A stretch of DNA of 64,000 bases, taken from the NCBI RefSeq assembly GCF_047511655.1, contig NC_133395.1, positions 73,875,910 through 73,939,909 on the forward strand, given 5' to 3'. The DNA is from Castor canadensis (Eukaryota; Chordata; Mammalia; Rodentia; Castoridae). Position 1 is the first letter of the stretch; every line of letters begins with the position of its first letter. A model generated the notes under the pieces. It made no database searches and was not told the origin of the DNA. It saw only the letters and a program-made list of their open reading frames with translations. A program made the position numbers and the translations under genes. Below are positions 24,587 through 36,236 of this stretch, piece after piece.

Positions 24587-25566
24587 GTTAAAATAGCCAT
24601 CATTAGAAATACCACCAACAACAGGTGTTGGCGAAGATGCGGGGAAAAAGGAACCCTCTCTTACACTGTTGGTGGGAATGTAAACTAGTACAACCACTCT
24701 GGAAAAAAATTTGGAGCCTACTTAAAAAGCTAAACATTGATCTAGCATTTGATCCAGAAATACCACTCCTGAGGATATACCCAAAAGGCTGTGACACAGG
24801 TTACTCCAGAGGCACCTGCACACCCATGTTTATTGCGGCACTATTCACAATAGCCAAGTTATGGAAACAGCCAAGATGCCCCACCACTGACAAATGGATT
24901 AAGAAAATGTGGTATCTATACACAATGGAATTTTATGCAGCCATGAAGAAGAACGAAATGTTATTCACTGGTAAATGGATGGAATTGGAGAACAAAATTC
25001 TGAGTGAGGTTAGCCTGGCCCAAAAGACCAAAAATCATATGTTCTCCCTCATATGTGGACATTAGATCAAGGGCAAACACAACAAGGGGATTGGACTTTG
25101 AGCACATGATAAAGCAAGAGCACACAAGGGAGGTATGAGGATAGGTAAGATGCCTAAAAAACTAGCTAGCATTTGTTGCCCTCAATGCAGAGAAACTAAA
25201 GCAGATACCTTAAAAGCAACTGAGGCCAATAGGAGAAGGGGACCAGGAACTAGAGAAAAGGTTAGATCAAAAAGAATTAACCTAGAAGGTAGCACACATG
25301 CACAGGAAATCAATGTGAGTCAATGCCCTGTATAGCTATCCTTATCTCAACTAGCAAAAACCCTTGTTCCTTCCTATTATTGCTATACTCTCTCTTCAAC
25401 AAAATTAGAGATAAGGGCAAAATAGTTTCTGCTGGGTATTGAGGGGTTGGGGGGAGAAGGAGGGGGAGAGTGGGTGGTAAGGGTGGGGGTGGGGGCAGGG
25501 GGGAGAAATGACCCAAGCATTTGTATGCACATATGAATAATAAAAATATAAAAATTAAAAAAAAAA
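24587..25566 (+). mobile_element. LINE-1, 5'-truncated, with perfect target-site duplication
   Basis: About 980 bp: the ORF2 C-terminal frame is open from 24625 to 25065 ([36 protein letters not shown], ending MFSLICGH), followed by the 3' UTR with a G-rich tract (about 25441-25503) and an A-tail. It is flanked by the 14-bp duplication ggtttctacagggt at 24573-24586 and 25567-25580, with no mismatch. The exact duplication and open frame suggest a fairly recent insertion. Confidence 0.93.
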
Positions 25567-25580
25567 GGTTTCTACAGGGT

Positions 25581-27229
25581 AAACCCATACTTCAATAGTG
25601 TTGACAGCAGACTATAGCATATATGTGGCATTTTCCACTATGGAGAAGGCCTGCTCCCAGTTCCTAGAGCCCTACATTAATTCCCTTTCTGGTCAGCAGT
25701 GGTGAATCAGGGATTCCCTGATCTAACACTACTTTATGCAGCCACTTCATTCCAGTCTTTTCTTTTAAGTAGGCCAGCCGGTGTCAGGAATTCTCTGACA
25801 GTTGGTACAGGAGGACGCATGAGCCAGTGTGAACACTGCAGGGGATGTGTTGCTGCCAGCCAGTAGGGTGCACTTCTCTGTGCAGAGTAAAATAGCCTTG
25901 GATGACTGAAGACTAGAGGTTGCTCCTTAAGTGCCTGGGAAGAGAAAGCTTGGTTACCTGACTTCTGGAAAGGTGAGGTGTTTACATGTCTGGAGGTCTT
26001 CATGAGACCTGTGGAGATGGAGCAGCAGGGAGGTCTGGGGAGGTCATGCTGCCACCCTTCTGTACAGTACATATGGTGCCGGGTTCCCAGAAAGAGAAGA
26101 CATGCTCTAAAGGGGTCTGATATGTCAGATCAGTAGGGAGAGTACATGTTGCCATATTTGGAATCCCTACTACATTATAACAGGGTGATTTTCTCTCAAG
26201 AAGAGCTGGGAGACAGCATAGAGCAGTGGAAGAGCATCAAACAGGCCCAGACTGAAATCCCACCTTTATCACTTACTTGCCATATAGTCTTGGGGGAAAT
26301 AACATAAACTCAGGTGAAGCAAAAATACCTCATTAAAGTGACTATGAAAATTAACATAATAATAAATAGAAGACACCTTGTAACGTAACTGACACACACG
26401 TTGTGCTCAATGTATGGACACGATAGCATCGCCACTAAGGAAACTGCAGTGTAAGCATAAATTATATGGAACACGATGTCCTTGGCTAAGATGTTTCGAG
26501 GGTATCATGGAGTTGATTATAGCCTGAATGTGTTTTGATAAGAACAGTATAAATGTAAGAACACACATGTATTATCAGAAGGCATCTAATATATTTAAAA
26601 TTAAAAAGAATTCAACATGTTAAGATATGCTAATTGCAAGACCATGGGATATCTACATGTTACTACCTGAGTTACTTTAGGATAGATGTGATCATACAGT
26701 CTTGGGTAAAACTCAATTCTAACTCTAATCAATATTCCTTTGTATTACAGGAAATTTTGTAAAGTAAATAATGCTCACCTAGTCCATCTTGCTTTGAAAA
26801 TTGAAACTTTTGCCTATCTTCAAGTACGAACACATACTCTATATTCTTTCCTTAAGAGGTGGGCCGTAACTTCTACCCACTTGGCTGTGCTCCACAGCAC
26901 CTGTCTCAACACTGAAAACAAGGGGCAGTAAGAAAATTTTACAGAATAACAGAAGTAACCACTGCCCCTTAGACACACTGGATTTGGGGACCTTTGGTTA
27001 GAATGTAAGGTAAGCTTACATTTCTAAAGCTCATAACGCATGTGTTGGTAGAAACTATCCCACCAGGAGGGAACTAACTACCTGCTGCGCTGTTTCCAAG
27101 CAAAAGCCACAACCTGGGTGCTCCGGGCGTGCGTGCAGAAAGCCTCCTCCCCAAGGGGCATTCCCACAGAGGAATTCCCTGGAGAAAGGTTCTATGTCAG
27201 GAATGCTGCTCGAGTCAGAAAGTGGCACG
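25581..27229. other. no gene seen upstream of the CpG island
   Basis: One MIR relic (26208-26420). The 112-codon minus frame at 26072-25734 has no recognised homology. This would be the start of FRY intron 1. Confidence 0.5.
26208..26420 (+). mobile_element. MIR relic
   Basis: gcatagagcagtggaagagc, actgaaatcccacctttatc and acttacttgccatatagtct match the MIR 5' half and core. Confidence 0.55.
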
Positions 27230-27649
27230 AGTTCCTAGGAGTGCGTCCCTGTGCGGTGTGCGGTGCGCGGTGCACAGGACAGTGTGGGCAGCCTGTCTCT
27301 AAAGGCAAGGGGCCTCAGGGACCATCGATCAAGTCTGGGTCCTCAACTCTGGGCATCAAACTTTCTCCTGGAACAAAACCTCTTTCAAACCACAGGAGGA
27401 GGATGGAGCCTAGGGATGCCATCAGCTGCGGCCGGGAGACGGCCCTTCTCCGCCCACCGCTTCCATCAGCCCCCACCCTCTTCCCCCGAGGGAAAGCCGC
27501 CCGGACGGCGCAGCCCCGCCCAGCCCCACCCACCCGCTCACCGGCCCGCCACCCGGTCCGCGGAGCCACAGGCTTCACAAAGCCACTTCCCGAGCTGACA
27601 GGCGGCGCTGCGATTCCCCGGGGCCAGGGGGCGAGCGAGGCTGGGTACC

Positions 27650-27860
27650 TGAGGAAGAGGCCAGGACACCGGCGCAGGAGGAGACCCGCAGCATCGCCCG
27701 AACGCCACCGCCGCCACCGCTGGAGGCTACTTCGCTGAGCGGAGAGCCGGAGTCGCGAGCACTGGGCACCGCCGCAGCCTCCTGCGCCAACCGCGCTCGC
27801 TGCGCCGCGCCGCGCTGCGCTCTGCTCGCTGCGCCCGGCTCGGCTGCCCGGCGACCGCCA
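27650..27860 (-). other. predicted non-coding first exon in the CpG island (FRY?)
   Basis: On the minus strand, GC-rich sequence downstream of the CCAAT/GC-box cluster ends at a possible donor (CTCAG|gtaccc). A second donor, CCG|gtgagc, would extend the exon to 27543/27542. The first donor lacks the preferred G at position +5; the second has it. The exon is expected to be 5' UTR, because the known FRY start region was not found. The start of 27860 is inferred from the distance to the CCAAT box and may be off by tens of bases. Confidence 0.35.
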
Positions 27861-27929
27861 CTGTCAAGTGGAGCCCCGCCCCCTGCGCGCCCGGCGAGCC
27901 GCGGACCCCCGGGACGTGCCTCCGCGCGG

Positions 27930-27934
27930 ATTGG
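27930..27934 (-). promoter_or_regulatory. CCAAT box in the CpG island
   Basis: ATTGG on the plus strand reads as CCAAT on the minus strand, in the context ggcagCCAATCcgcgc. It is flanked within about 60 bp by two GC boxes of the CCGCCCC type. This arrangement is typical of NF-Y/Sp1 housekeeping promoters and supports leftward (minus) transcription. Confidence 0.55.
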
Positions 27935-28304
27935 CTGCCGGAGTCGTTGGCTCCGCCCCCTTGCCGCGCAGCCCCGCGCTGGGCCGGCGCTCTCCTATGG
28001 CACGCGGGAGGGTGGGGTCCCGCGCTGGGCGAGGCTTCCTGCGGGTATCCGCGCGTTGAGCCTCCGAGCCCTGGGTTTGCAGTTTCTCTGTCTCCTTTGC
28101 CAACCCAGAAATAAATAGACGACCCAAGAGAAAAGAAAACGAGGAAGCATCTTCTCTAGGGCCCTAATGTGAAATCTTACTTATTTAAAGACGTTTATTA
28201 ACCAAGCCCAGGACTGGCTGCCTGTGGTGGAGTATTGGAATTCTAGCTAGAGGGTTTAGGGTTGTTTTTGTTTGTTTGCTTTTTAACCTTAAGGTGCTCC
28301 TCCT

Positions 28305-28415
28305 CATCTTCTAAACTTCATTTTAGGAAGAAACTAAACCCCTGCTAAAGAACTTGTCCAAGGTCACATCTAGTTGGAGATTGATTCTGGACTTCTATGC
28401 CAAATCAAAGGTGCT
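28305..28415 (+). mobile_element. MIR relic near the CpG island
   Basis: ttcattttaggaagaaacta, gaacttgtccaaggtcacat and ctagttggagattgattctg follow the MIR 3' half. Confidence 0.5.
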
Positions 28416-29274
28416 ATGGATTTTTGATTCTTGCTCTTGCGAAGAAATGTAGTCTAATATGCAATGCCAGGTGTACTGTATAGCAAGAAATTAATTAAAA
28501 ATCTAAAGCGTTAGAAAGTAGATCAGTGGTTGCCAGGTGTTGGAGGAAAATGTGGAGTGATTGCTAGTGCGTACGCTTTTCATTTTTTGGATCGATGAGA
28601 ATGTTCTGCAGTTTGATAGTGGTCATCGATGCATCAATATTCGAAAAACTACTAATTGCACATTTTTACTGGGTGACTAGATGGCATGTAAATTATATAT
28701 CAATAAAGCTGTTATGAAAATATATTGAGAGTGATAGTACTGTAGGGAATCCACATAAAAACATAGTGGGACTATATCACAATTCTGTTCTTTATGCGCA
28801 GAAATTTGGGTTTAAGTGCTGGCATTCACTCAGTCTTTCAATAACCCACTTCCATCTTTACCAGCTTACTCTGCCAGGGGTACAAAGATTAAAATGTATC
28901 TCAGTCTTCAAGGGGTTTCCATCCTATGGAGGGGAAAGCCTGAAATGCAATAAGGTGTTACTGTAGGGAGGTAAGCAAAGTGCTCTGTTTAGGGTACTAA
29001 GGCCAAAAGGAAGGACCTTGGCAGTCATGGAAGAATGAGGTTATGTGCAATGTTTGAGCAGTGTCCATGTAGCAACGTGTGAGAGGTGTGCCAGGAAGAG
29101 TAGCTGGACAGAACTCTTGTGGACTAGAGCTTGGTTCAAGAGGGGTAGCCTGTTAGGAAGTAAATTTGGAATTCCTCTGCGTCTTTCCTGTCCTGGTGCA
29201 GTGTGTGATTTTGGTGAAAGGTCGTAATCTAAGCCCATTTCATCATTTTATAAGGGAACGGTAGTAACACCCAC

Positions 29275-29410
29275 TGACCTTTGTTCCAACCATTACAGCA
29301 TACGGATAGCTTTCCTCTTTCTCTTCTTTGAAGCTCCAAGAGGTGAGGGGGGTGTGCTCAAGGCCTTGTGGTTTCTAAGTGATGAGCTGAATGTCCTGAC
29401 TATAGATCCT
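29275..29410 (+). mobile_element. possible MIR relic
   Basis: ttgaagctccaagaggtgag, gtgtgctcaaggccttgtgg and agtgatgagctgaatgtcc resemble the MIR 3' region. Confidence 0.35.
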
Positions 29411-29660
29411 TTTTCTCCATATTGTCAGCCTTTCAAGTCATGAAGCTTCCTTAGATGTGCAAAGCAATGTTGGGCCAAAAAAGCTCTGTAAGCAGCAGTC
29501 AGTGAAACCTGCTTATACCCTTGAAGTTTATCTTTTTTTTTAATTAGGAGTAGAAATATGACTTAGGAAAAATCTTCTGATCTCAACTCCTCAATTGAGT
29601 CTGGCAGCAAAACCCTGGATTCTGAGCTCTGGGCTTTATTTAAAAAAAAAAAAAAGGTGA

Positions 29661-29743
29661 TTGTGGGACTGGAGGTGCAGCTCAGTCGTACAGTGCTTGC
29701 TTAGCACTCATAAGACCTTCAGTTTGATCACTTGCACAGGGCC
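29661..29743 (+). mobile_element. degenerate ID-like SINE
   Basis: gcagctcagtcgtacagtgc and ttgcttagcactcataagac match the tRNA-derived unit. The 3' end is damaged. Confidence 0.5.
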
Positions 29744-30351
29744 GGGAGAGGGTGGGAGTGACTGCAATTTAAAACTGGAGGCTGTCTATGTCTATTATCA
29801 CTTACAGTTATTAACATTGCCACAGCACTTCCCTGTTCTTCCAGGTCTCCTTTCATCTCTCGAGAGATTATAAACACCTTTTAAAAGCAGGTCCTGGACT
29901 GTGGTTTGTTAAATTGCTCAATTTCCCCTCTCCTATCCTCCCCACGCTCTTCTCACCCTCAGTTGGTCCTCGGCGAATGTTACATATCCAATATCATTTC
30001 TCATCAGAAAAGTAATCATTTTTCCCCGTACTCTCTGTCTAGAGTGCTGATATCCATTGTGAAATTTGGAAACTAAGTGGTCCACTGTACCATGAGCTTT
30101 GGGACAAAGTTGCAAGAACATCAGAGAATTACATCAACACTTTCAACAGTTTAATAAGTTGTGAATTGAACTCTCCATCTAAATGTCTGAAATTTAAATT
30201 CATCTCAACCTAAGAGAGCACAATTGTTACTACTTAGGCAGTAAATAATCTGAATACTTGGGAGCAGAAATTAAACAATTTTTAATCCCTTAAAAAGGAG
30301 ATACTTATTAATGACTTTAAAGTCCTTTACAACTTTTCTAAATTTTGTTTC

Positions 30352-30434
30352 TTTTATTGTGATGCTGGGGGTGGAATCCAGGACCTCGAGGATGCTAGGC
30401 CAGTTCTCAACCACTGAGCTACATCCCTAGTCCC
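30352..30434 (-). mobile_element. ID-like SINE, minus strand
   Basis: Reverse-complement unit: gggggtggaatccaggacc and ctcaaccactgagctacatc. Confidence 0.7.
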
Positions 30435-32037
30435 TCCTTTCCTTTTTCTGTACCTTCTTTACTCATCATTTTGTGTTTTTCTTTCACAGGATTTTTATAT
30501 CTAATTAACACCTCAGCATTACAATTTTCCTTCCCAGAAATTTCTGTGCAGAAATCTGGGGAATCCAAAACAATGCAGGACTATTAATCTCCCTGGAGTC
30601 TAAAGCCTGGAGAAAATCAACAAGAAGTTTGCAGCCATTTCTCCTGCAGGAGCAGATGCTGTCCCACCCCAGGGAGTTATTATGGGCTGGAAGAAATGAG
30701 ATAATGAAAAAATAAACAAGCTACTTTGTGAATGTTATCAAACACGGTCAGCACCAGTCGAATCTCTAAATGAGTAAATACGTTTTACTGATAGAAGCAG
30801 AGTGTCTAAATAGAGTCAGAAGAAAATAATTTGAGCAAAAGGACTGACCTAATTGGGCCACACATGAAAGCATGTGGGAAACAGTCTTCAGGAAGTTGAA
30901 TGTGTGCTGCTGGGTTTGCTGAGCTGGCTGTCAGCTGTCAACTCTGCTCCACAGCCATGACTTTGCTGCCTTTTCCAGTCAGCTTCCTCCTTTCCAAGAT
31001 CACAGGGCAGAGCTGTAGGGACAAGTGATCTATTATGCCTGAGGATGCTTATGGGATCTGCTTTTACAGATGAAATGCAAACCAAGGATAGGACTAGGGA
31101 AGGAACCAAAATGCTTCCTGCTGAGCCATCAGACCCTACTTCCTCAAATCAATTTACCTTATAGTTAAGTATCAGGAAAGGAGGCACACCAAAATGGCAA
31201 CCTGATGAAAAAGAATAAACTTGAATATAATGTGAATATCTGTGAAGTTTGTAAGTTAAAATAATCCAACTGTATGCACTTTTAAAAATTAGCAAGGGAC
31301 TGCAATTCCCTAGCTGAAATAGGAATGCTTGATTCTGTCTGGGATGATTAGGGAACACTCATGATGGAGGTGGATGTGGAGTTGAGAGTGAAGGATGAAC
31401 GAGGGTCAGTAGTCTGAAAAGGAAACAGGAGGCCAGAACTTTCCCTGTGGAGTAAACAGCACCAGGAAAGTTACAGGGTGTAAAAATGTGTACAAGTTTC
31501 AGGAAAAATCAAATTGACCATGTAGATGAAGTCTGGAGGGGATACTGAGAAATGAAGCTTGAAATTTATGTTTCTGTACCTAAACTTCTTTATACCATCT
31601 CTGATTTTATGTTTCCAGATTAATCCCCTAGAAAAATAGATACATACTTAAGAGAGAACAGAAACAGGCTTGAAGTAGCTCAGCAGTTACCATAGAGAAT
31701 AAGAAAATAAAAATTTTCATATTATGTGAAAGTCAAGCATGATATATAATTATTCAGAATCAACCACTGAAAAGGCTCTTCAGTAGAATAAAGAAGAAAA
31801 GCTATCCCAAAGGAAGCTACTGTTGTGACATTTAACTGTGAAGAGACCCAAAAATTTAGGGGAGGATTTCAGCCCTTGCCTTTCTTGTGGAAGACTTTAT
31901 AACAATTATTCAAAGAAGCTGATGCTTGCAGTTCACTATAGTAACCTTAAATGATAAAAGAAAATCCAATAGATGTGTGTTTGCAAAGAACATTGATATA
32001 AAAGCATCTTTTAAATAAGTGACTTGAAGTCTTTTCT

Positions 32038-32157
32038 CTTTTTTCTTTTTTATTAGTGTATATTAATTGTACAAAATAATGGGTTTCATTGTGGCATTCT
32101 TGTATAATGTACTTTGATCATATTTACCTCCCCATTCCCTCTTTTGTCCCCTCTTCC
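32038..32157 (-). mobile_element. short LINE-1 3'-terminal fragment
   Basis: About 120 bp of the older LINE-1 3' end on the minus strand (T-rich start, then ...tgtacaaaataatgggtttcattg...tacctccccattccc). It is flanked by a perfect 13-bp duplication, tgaagtcttttct, at 32025-32037 and 32158-32170. Confidence 0.75.
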
Positions 32158-32719
32158 TGAAGTCTTTTCTTGAAGTAGCTGAACTCTCAAAAATGAATCT
32201 TAATTATTCTTTTTTAATTTCCTCTTTCTTTTTGCGCATTTATAAGACCTGTTGAATTGGTTTCTTTCTCCCCCCCCCCCTTTTTTTTTTCCTGTCTCTT
32301 GGCCTGTAAGTATTATATTTCATGGCACCATGGCACTCCTGGGAAAGAAATCATCAAAGTATTGTTTGCTGAAGAATTTTGAATGGATACTCTCAGGAGA
32401 TGATAAAAAATAAAAATGAAATCCAGTTTTCCAAAGGAGAGGAAAAGGTTACTACCGTTGGCCATGATTCCAGTGAGGGTCTAGACCAGGTTATTCAAAG
32501 TCCAGGGGTTTGAGCAACTAACAGAAAGCAAAGACCACCGGAATCCAGCAAAGATTACTCAAGAATAAATCATATCAGGTCATCACTCTGGCTTCTCCCA
32601 AGTTACAATGACAGGCCAGAAATTTATTAGCCTAGTGTACATGGCAAAGACTGATAATTTCTCCTCATCTTCTTCCCATTAAAAGAACTCCCTAGGCTTT
32701 AGAAGGGAGCAGAGCAGTT

Positions 32720-33075
32720 TAGGTAGACTCTGCTCCCTAGACTCCTTTGTAGCTGGCTATGGTCACTTGATTAGTCAATGGGATTCTCGAAGAAGCGATG
32801 TCTAGGTCCTGGATTGCTTCCCTCCCATTTCTGTTTCCTGCTTCCCTCCACTTCCTCCTTCCCTTTCCTGTAGGCTAGTGATGGTGTGCAAACTTCAACC
32901 AAGAAATGAAAACAACATCCAAGAGACGTGGAGTACCAACCTAGAATGTCCCCAAGTCCGTGGATGACTTCATGAAGGATTATATATTAGAGAGAAATAA
33001 CTCCCCATTTTGTCTGAGCCACTGAGTTTTTAAATCTCAGTTCTATAGCATTTTTAGGTCAATCCTAACTAATAA
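32720..33075 (+). mobile_element. ancient interspersed repeat, class uncertain
   Basis: cctttgtagctggctatggt, ttagtcaatgggattctcga and tctgagccactgagttttta resemble a common mammalian repeat ending with a 'ttaagccactgagtttt' motif. I cannot assign the family. Confidence 0.4.
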
Positions 33076-33517
33076 AATATGTAAACCTTAATAAATCATG
33101 TGCGTAGGTCCCTTATGATACAATTTTATACTTCTCTTTTATACAAAGAGAAGAAATGTGTACAAAATAATTACGTAGCTGGAAAGATAGCCTTACTTAA
33201 ATCATCCTGATTAAGCAGAAGTTGCAAGCTATAGTCATCAGATGGAATCTTGGTCTACAAGCATTTGTTTGCAGTACAGTATGTTGAAAATTTTTTTCTT
33301 TTTAATTTGAGTGCTTTTAGGACAATATGTGCTAATTCATCACAGTTCCACTGTCTTATTCCTGCTTCCTTCTTGGCGTCTGAAGGCATTTCAGTTAGCA
33401 ACCTTTGGGTTATTAGAGCAATGGACTATGCCACGGTTACAGCCAGCCAACAATACTGTAGGTTAGAAATAAAGGAGGTTTGTTTCTTCCTCTGCTGACA
33501 GTTGTGAGTGAACATTC

Positions 33518-33925
33518 TGTTATGGCCTATTTTCTGTTGCTATAACTGAATACTACAACTGAGTAATTTATGAAGAGTAGAAATGTATCTGGCTCAAGGT
33601 TCTGAAGGCTGGGAAGTCCAAAAGCATGGTGCCACCAGCATCATCATCTCAGCTTTTGATGAGAACCTTGTTGCTGCTTCATAACATAGCGGAAGGGCAA
33701 GATGGCAGGAGCAAGAGAGAGAACTGAGAAAGGCAAATTCACTTTTATAACAACCTACTCTTGCAATTATAAACCCACTCCCATGAGAACAGCATTAAAC
33801 TAATCTCAAGACTTGAACACCTCCCATTAGGCTCTGACTCCCAACACTGTGACATTGGGAAGTGAGGAACTAACATGAACTCTCGGAAGGACACAGTCAA
33901 ATCGCACCATATCCCCAGTTAGCAA
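33518..33925 (-). mobile_element. MaLR-type (ERVL-related) solo LTR relic
   Basis: Landmarks of the reverse complement of MaLR LTRs are visible: ttctgttgctataactgaat, gagtaatttatgaagagtag, ctggctcaaggttctgaagg, cacctcccattaggctctga and cccaacactgtgacattggg. No internal coding region accompanies it. Confidence 0.65.
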
Positions 33926-34197
33926 GTATCTCTCTCCCAAATGGTCATGCGGAGGCTCAGGTCCAGGTGGTTGTTTGCATGAATGAGAATGAACCACAAG
34001 TCTCAGCCATTCTGCTAACAGGACAGGTAAAGCAAGCACACAAACAAACGTCAAGTGTCTTGTTGATTGCACAATGCTCTGTGCTCATTTTTTCTTGTAA
34101 ATTGGTAGCTGTATTCAGAGAGTTGATCAGACTCAGGTTCGAGTCCTTTGGCAAAGTGGTGGTAGTAGTTTTTCAGTAGGAAGCTCATGTTATTTGG

Positions 34198-34240
34198 TCT
34201 TCTTCTTCTTCTTCTTCCTCCTCCTTCTTGCTTTCTTGCT

Positions 34241-34242
<2 letters not shown>
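34198..34242 (+). repeat. (TTC)n pyrimidine tract
   Basis: TTC repeats with CCT variants, running into the T35 tail of a SINE. Confidence 0.85.
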
Positions 34243-34278
<36 letters not shown>

Positions 34279-34470
34279 GTATTGGAGGTCTCACTTTTGC
34301 TAGGCAGGCGCTCTACCACCTGAGCCACTCTACCAGCCCTTTTTTGTGTTAGGTGTTTTTGAAATAGGGTCTCACAAACTATTTGCCCAGACTAGCTTCG
34401 AACCTTGATCCTCCTGATCTCTGCCTCCCAAGTAGCTAGGATTATAGGCATGAGCCACTGGCTCCCAGCT
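34243..34470 (-). mobile_element. dimeric SINE, minus strand, with a 35-T run
   Basis: ID-like half (aggcgctctaccacctgagc) then B1-like half (agggtctcacaaactatttg...gcatgagccactggctccca). The tail is an unusually long T-run, 34243-34277, next to a (TCT)n tract. Confidence 0.88.
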
Positions 34471-34680
34471 GGTTGTTTCTTTTTGTAGTCTCAGGTACTG
34501 TTGATATGTAGAGCCTAAATCTAGTAATTTGTGAATGATTATAAAATGATGACATTCTACTCCTCTCGTTTCTGCTTCATGTTTATTTGCCTTACTTATA
34601 AAAAAGGTACACTTTCCCTAATCTAGTATTTGATTATCCAGCTGTGCTGTTCATATAATTAAGACAAAATAAATACTTGC

Positions 34681-34822
34681 AGCTGGCTGTGGTAGCATGT
34701 GCCTGTAATCCCAGCATTTGGGAAGCTGAGGCAGGAGGATCCTGAGTTCCAGGCCAGCCTGGGCCACATAGCAAGATCCTATCTCAAATACACACACAAA
34801 CAACAACAACAAAACAACAAAA
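34681..34822 (+). mobile_element. B1-like SINE monomer
   Basis: Classic B1 pattern: agctggctgtggtagcatgt, gcctgtaatcccagcatttg, aggccagcctgggccacata, then an (aac)-rich tail. Confidence 0.85.
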
Positions 34823-35164
34823 CCTTTGCATTTTCCCTTTATTTGCCCGTTTTAAAGATAATTATTTTTTAATTAGTCATCTTCCAAAGGTGACTATCTC
34901 TTTAATAGCATTATATAGTCACAAATTTAAATATGTTTAATAGGTACAGAGTTAGGGAGTCCCTGAAACCACCTTCAGTTTTCTTTTTTTTTGTAATGAA
35001 AATGATAGTAAAGTTTACTGGGAAAGAAATTTAGTATAACAGAATAAATTAAGAAGAAAAGGGGGAAAAAGGGAGAAATGTTTTCTGCTCTCCATATAGG
35101 AAATGAGAGTACAGACTCTCACTTTTATTTTTGTTGCCAAACACAAAGTTAGAAGGACTCTAAG

Positions 35165-35257
35165 ATTATTCTTTTTTTTTTTGGTACTGGGGCTTGAACT
35201 CAAGACCTCATACTTGCTGGGCAGGCACTCTACCACTTGAGCCACTCCGCCAGCCCT
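35165..35257 (-). mobile_element. ID-like SINE with target-site duplication
   Basis: tttttttttggtactggggc and ctaccacttgagccactcc. Flanked by aggactctaag (35154-35164) and aggactccaag (35261-35271). Confidence 0.85.
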
Positions 35258-35271
35258 ATTAGGACTCCAAG

Positions 35272-35700
35272 AACTCACCCCCATTTCTGATACCAGTTGC
35301 AAGTCTTGGGGTCCCCCAAATGACCCTCAGTTTTGATAATCAACTAGAAAGATTCACAGAACGTGCTGAAATCTGTTATAGGTACAGTGCATTTTAGCAC
35401 AATAATAATTTTAAAAGGGAAGAAGCACACAGCCTCAGAGACCAGGTGAGTTCCATGGGCAGACCTTCCATTTCTCCTCTCCCAGGGAGTCATGGATGGT
35501 GCTAACTTCTTTCAATGGCAATTGATCTCTCTTCCTTTTCATGTAAGGCCATTCTGTCATGGGCGCTCCACCCTCAAGATCTGCTCTAATCTTAATTAAC
35601 TCCTAGATGCCCTCTCTCCAAACTCCAACCAGGAGTTAGGGCTTCAACGTAGGAATTTTGGTGGAGCACGAACATGTAGTTTCTAACATGGGCTTTAAAG
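35272..35700. mobile_element. possible ancient LTR relic
   Basis: gactagaaagattcacag-like and gttataggtacagtgcattt segments, and a 3' part with agttagggcttcaacgtagg and aattttggtggagcacgaac, recall old ERVL/MaLR LTR ends. Diverged, so the assignment is tentative. Confidence 0.35.
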
Positions 35701-36144
35701 GTGGGTGATATCCCTTCCTAAAACTTGATATTCAAAATTTTATGTGGATGTGTTTATTTTCCCAGGAAGAATATTGGTTCTCATTAAAATTCAAAAGAAA
35801 TCACTGACCCAAATTTTAAGAACCACTTTCACAAATTATGAACTGTTTCAGAAAAAGAGAATGCCTTATTTACCCTTTCAGTTGTGGAGAAATAGGTGAA
35901 TAGATGTTTTTCTTTTATAACGTAAGAATAAGGGTAATGCAAAAAGATACAAAATTTCCTTCCTTTTCCTATGACTGTTTTATATGATGTTCATGGGAAT
36001 TTGAGTTTGTGATATAACTGTGAATATATGAGCTGTGTAAATACAGTTATAGAGCATAAGAGAATTGATAGGGATCTTGAAGATAATATGGGGGGCAAAT
36101 GGAAATCTTATAGGTAAGCTAAGGACAAGAATTTCTGTCATCTT

Positions 36145-36236
36145 TTTTTTTTTTTTTTTGGTACTAGAGTTTGAACTCAGGGGCTCATGCTAGGCAGGCA
36201 CTCTACCATTTACCATTTGAGCCATTCTACCAGCCT
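36145..36236 (-). mobile_element. ID-like SINE with internal duplication
   Basis: A minus-strand unit in which ctaccatttaccatttgagc shows a 7-bp tandem duplication in the box A region. Flanks are tttctgtcatctt (36132-36144) and tttctgccatctt (36236-36248). Confidence 0.85.

Larger units (their letters stand above)
27230..28060 (-). promoter_or_regulatory. FRY: CpG island promoter, probably FRY
   Basis: This is the only strongly GC- and CpG-rich stretch in an AT-rich window, densest from about 27415 to 28050. Elements point to minus-strand transcription: CCAAT reads on the minus strand at 27934-27930, and GC boxes lie at 27953-27960 and 27874-27882. A start site near 27830-27860 would put the CCAAT box at about -80. 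Downstream on the minus strand there are two candidate first-exon donors, CTCAG|gtaccc after 27649 and CCG|gtgagc after 27542. The next gene downstream of RXFP2 in mammals, in the same orientation, is FRY (furry homolog, a microtubule/NDR-kinase scaffold). The island lies 30 kb beyond RXFP2 in the expected direction. The assignment to FRY rests on gene order; no FRY coding sequence was identified here. A divergent plus-strand transcript is possible. Confidence 0.6.
28061..33517. other. intergenic sequence between the CpG island and the RXFP2 side
   Basis: Two MIR-like relics, two ID-like SINEs, a LINE-1 fragment and an unclassified repeat. No gene is supported. Confidence 0.5.

Noticed and set aside
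1-27000. FRY coding exons in the left third
   Set aside because: I looked for the known N-terminal FRY coding region on the minus strand and found no match. Only the orphan exon candidate at 16991-17048 remains.
27118-27738. 206-codon plus-strand open frame over the CpG island
   Set aside because: GC-rich DNA has few stops. The peptide is low-complexity Pro/Arg/Ala-rich, and the promoter elements point the other way.
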